From JANOGU01 sp031406135 (GTDB lineage: Bacteria; Pseudomonadota; Alphaproteobacteria; Rhodobacterales; Rhodobacteraceae), in assembly GCA_031406135.1 (NCBI GenBank), contig JANOGU010000093.1, positions 1 to 13,426 of the forward strand: 13,426 nucleotides of DNA, given 5' to 3'. This document shows, piece by piece, positions 11,845-13,426 of this stretch. Under the pieces are notes generated by a model. That model saw only the letters and a program-made list of their open reading frames with translations. It was not told where the DNA came from and made no database searches. Position 1 is the stretch's first letter; every line of letters begins with the position of its first letter. The translations under genes were made by a program, and so were the position numbers.

Positions 11845-13426
11845 ATGACGGCATATCCATACGAGACCCACGCCTACGACGTGGTGGTGGTGGGCGCCGG
11901 CGGCGCCGGGCTGCGCGCGACGCTGGGCATGGCTGAGCAGGGGCTGCGCACGGCCTGCATCACCAAGGTCTTCCCGACCCGGTCGCATACGGTGGCCGCC
12001 CAGGGCGGCATCGCGGCGAGCCTGGGCAACATGGGGCCGGATTCGTGGCAGTGGCACATGTACGACACCGTGAAAGGGTCGGACTGGCTGGGCGATACGG
12101 ACGCGATGGAGTACCTGGCGCGCGAGGCGCCCAAGGCGGTCTATGAGCTGGAGCACTACGGCGTGCCGTTCAGCCGGACCGAGGACGGACGCATCTACCA
12201 GCGCCCCTTTGGCGGTCACACGACCCAGTTCGGCGAGGGTCCGCCGGTGCAGCGCACCTGCGCCGCGGCCGACCGCACCGGGCAAGCGATCCTGCACACG
12301 CTCTATGGCCAGAGCCTGAAGAACAACGCCGAATTCTACATCGAATACTTCGCGCTGGACCTTGTGATTACAGACGGCCGCTGCACCGGCGTGGTGGCCT
12401 GGAAGCTCGACGACGGCACCATTCATGTCTTCACTGCCAAGATGGTTGTGCTGGCGACGGGGGGCTTCGGGCGGGCCTATTTCACCGCGACCTCCGCCCA
12501 TACCTGCACCGGGGATGGCGGCGGGATGGTGGCGCGCGCCGGGCTGCCGCTGCAGGACATGGAGTTCGTGCAGTTCCACCCGACCGGCATCTACGGCGCC
12601 GGCTGCCTGATCACCGAAGGTGCCCGTGGCGAGGGCGGCTATCTGACCAATGCCAATGGCGAGCGGTTCATGGAGCGCTACGCGCCGACCTACAAGGACC
12701 TTGCCTCGCGCGATGTGGTGTCGCGGTGCATGACCATCGAGGTGCGCGAGGGGCGGGGCGTCGGGGCGGAGAAGGACCACATCCACCTGAACCTGTCGCA
12801 CATCCCGCCGGAGACCCTGCACGAGCGGCTGCCGGGGATTTCAGAGAGCGCCCGCATTTTCGCCGGCGTGGACTTGACGCGCGAGCCGATCCCGGTGTCG
12901 CCCACGGTGCATTACAACATGGGCGGCATTCCCACGAACTATTGGGGCGAGGTGCTGGATCCGACGCCTGAGAGCCCCGACCGCGTGTTCCCCGGCCTGA
13001 TGGCCGTGGGCGAGGCGGGCTGCGCCTCGGTGCATGGGGCGAACCGGCTGGGGTCGAATTCGCTCATCGACCTCGTGGTCTTCGGCCGGGCGGCCGCGAT
13101 CCGGGCGGGGCAGGTGGTGGACCGGGCGTCGGCGATCCCGGACGCGGACCAAGGGCAGGTCGAACGGGCGCTTGACCGGTTCGACACGCTGCGGCACGCC
13201 AAGGGAGACACGCCGACCGCCGAGCTGCGGCTGGCGATGCAGAAGACGATGCAGGCCGATGCGGCGGTGTTCCGGTCCGACAAGACGCTGGCCGAGGGCG
13301 TGACGAAGATGGTGAAGTTGGCGGAGGGGATGGCCGACATCGGCGTGACCGACCGCAGCCTGGTGTGGAACAGCGACCTGATGGAGACGCTGGAACTGAC
13401 CAACCTGATGCCGAACGCGCTGACCA
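11845..13426 (+). CDS. sdhA: succinate dehydrogenase flavoprotein subunit, 3' end beyond the window
   Basis: SdhA oxidises succinate to fumarate and passes electrons through covalent FAD to SdhB. The frame is open from ATG 11845 to the window edge: 527 complete codons of about 600 usual for the family. The dinucleotide-binding motif GAGGAG is at 17-22, and the FAD-linking histidine is His48 in RSHTVAAQGG. Active-site residues fall where expected by comparison with E. coli: His245 (QFHPTG), Arg289 (ASRDVV, the proton-transfer arginine), His356 (HYNMGG) and Arg401 (GANRLGSNSL). TEGARGEGG is intact. GAGGG at 11836-11840 is the ribosome site, overlapping the sdhD stop. Gene order sdhC-sdhD-sdhA implies sdhB follows just outside the window. 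The 3' truncation is due only to the window. Confidence 0.97.
   Translation, partial: MTAYPYETHAYDVVVVGAGGAGLRATLGMAEQGLRTACITKVFPTRSHTVAAQGGIAASLGNMGPDSWQWHMYDTVKGSDWLGDTDAMEYLAREAPKAVYELEHYGVPFSRTEDGRIYQRPFGGHTTQFGEGPPVQRTCAAADRTGQAILHTLYGQSLKNNAEFYIEYFALDLVITDGRCTGVVAWKLDDGTIHVFTAKMVVLATGGFGRAYFTATSAHTCTGDGGGMVARAGLPLQDMEFVQFHPTGIYGAGCLITEGARGEGGYLTNANGERFMERYAPTYKDLASRDVVSRCMTIEVREGRGVGAEKDHIHLNLSHIPPETLHERLPGISESARIFAGVDLTREPIPVSPTVHYNMGGIPTNYWGEVLDPTPESPDRVFPGLMAVGEAGCASVHGANRLGSNSLIDLVVFGRAAAIRAGQVVDRASAIPDADQGQVERALDRFDTLRHAKGDTPTAELRLAMQKTMQADAAVFRSDKTLAEGVTKMVKLAEGMADIGVTDRSLVWNSDLMETLELTNLMPNALT

Overview
The window is about 70% G+C, gene-dense, and reads as core chromosome of an alphaproteobacterium, most likely a Rhodobacteraceae relative (inference). 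The evidence is the sdhC-sdhD-sdhA order with alphaproteobacterial-type sequences, a TIGR02302/DUF4175 protein (a family described only from alphaproteobacteria), an FtsX of about 290 residues, and an MJ0042-type zinc-ribbon protein next to ftsEX. I see no phage, insertion sequence, CRISPR array, tRNA or rRNA.

Layout, left to right. (1) 1-275: a strikingly homopolymeric stretch, then a leader and weak promoter for accA. (2) accA (276-1235, +) overlaps by 4 nt an SMR-family exporter gene of the SugE/Gdx guanidinium type (1232-1552, +); a terminator-like hairpin follows. (3) Two overlapping, paralogous genes for small exported proteins of unknown function (1706-2215 and 2215-2721, +). Three GANTC sites lie upstream of them. 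(4) A convergent intergenic region of about 310 bp (2722-3033) holding an inverted repeat pair and a long GC-rich hairpin. (5) A minus-strand operon ftsE-ftsX-plsC (5302 down to 3034), with adjacent genes overlapping by a single base. (6) Divergent from it, a zinc-ribbon, single-span membrane protein (5463-6209, +). (7) A minus-strand pair, lysA (10052-8787) followed by the TIGR02302 family membrane protein (8760-6232), whose start appears to be a CTG codon behind a perfect GGAGG. A good sigma-70-like promoter precedes lysA. (8) Divergent from lysA, an exported DUF4344 metallopeptidase-like protein (10143-10907, +). (9) The succinate dehydrogenase operon sdhC, sdhD, sdhA (11074 to the window end, +); sdhA is cut by the window edge.

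How the genes work together. Most are housekeeping: malonyl-CoA supply (AccA), phosphatidic acid synthesis (PlsC), divisome/peptidoglycan hydrolase control (FtsEX), lysine and, through its precursor, cell-wall metabolism (LysA), and TCA cycle/respiration (SdhCDA). The genes of unknown function are the tandem secreted pair, the zinc-ribbon protein, the TIGR02302 protein and the DUF4344 protein. All are predicted to be exported or membrane-associated.

I do not see a clear previously undescribed multi-gene system. The best leads are the tandem secreted paralogues with their GANTC cluster, the apparent CTG start of the TIGR02302 gene, and the dispersed-repeat-like inverted element at 2751-2833.
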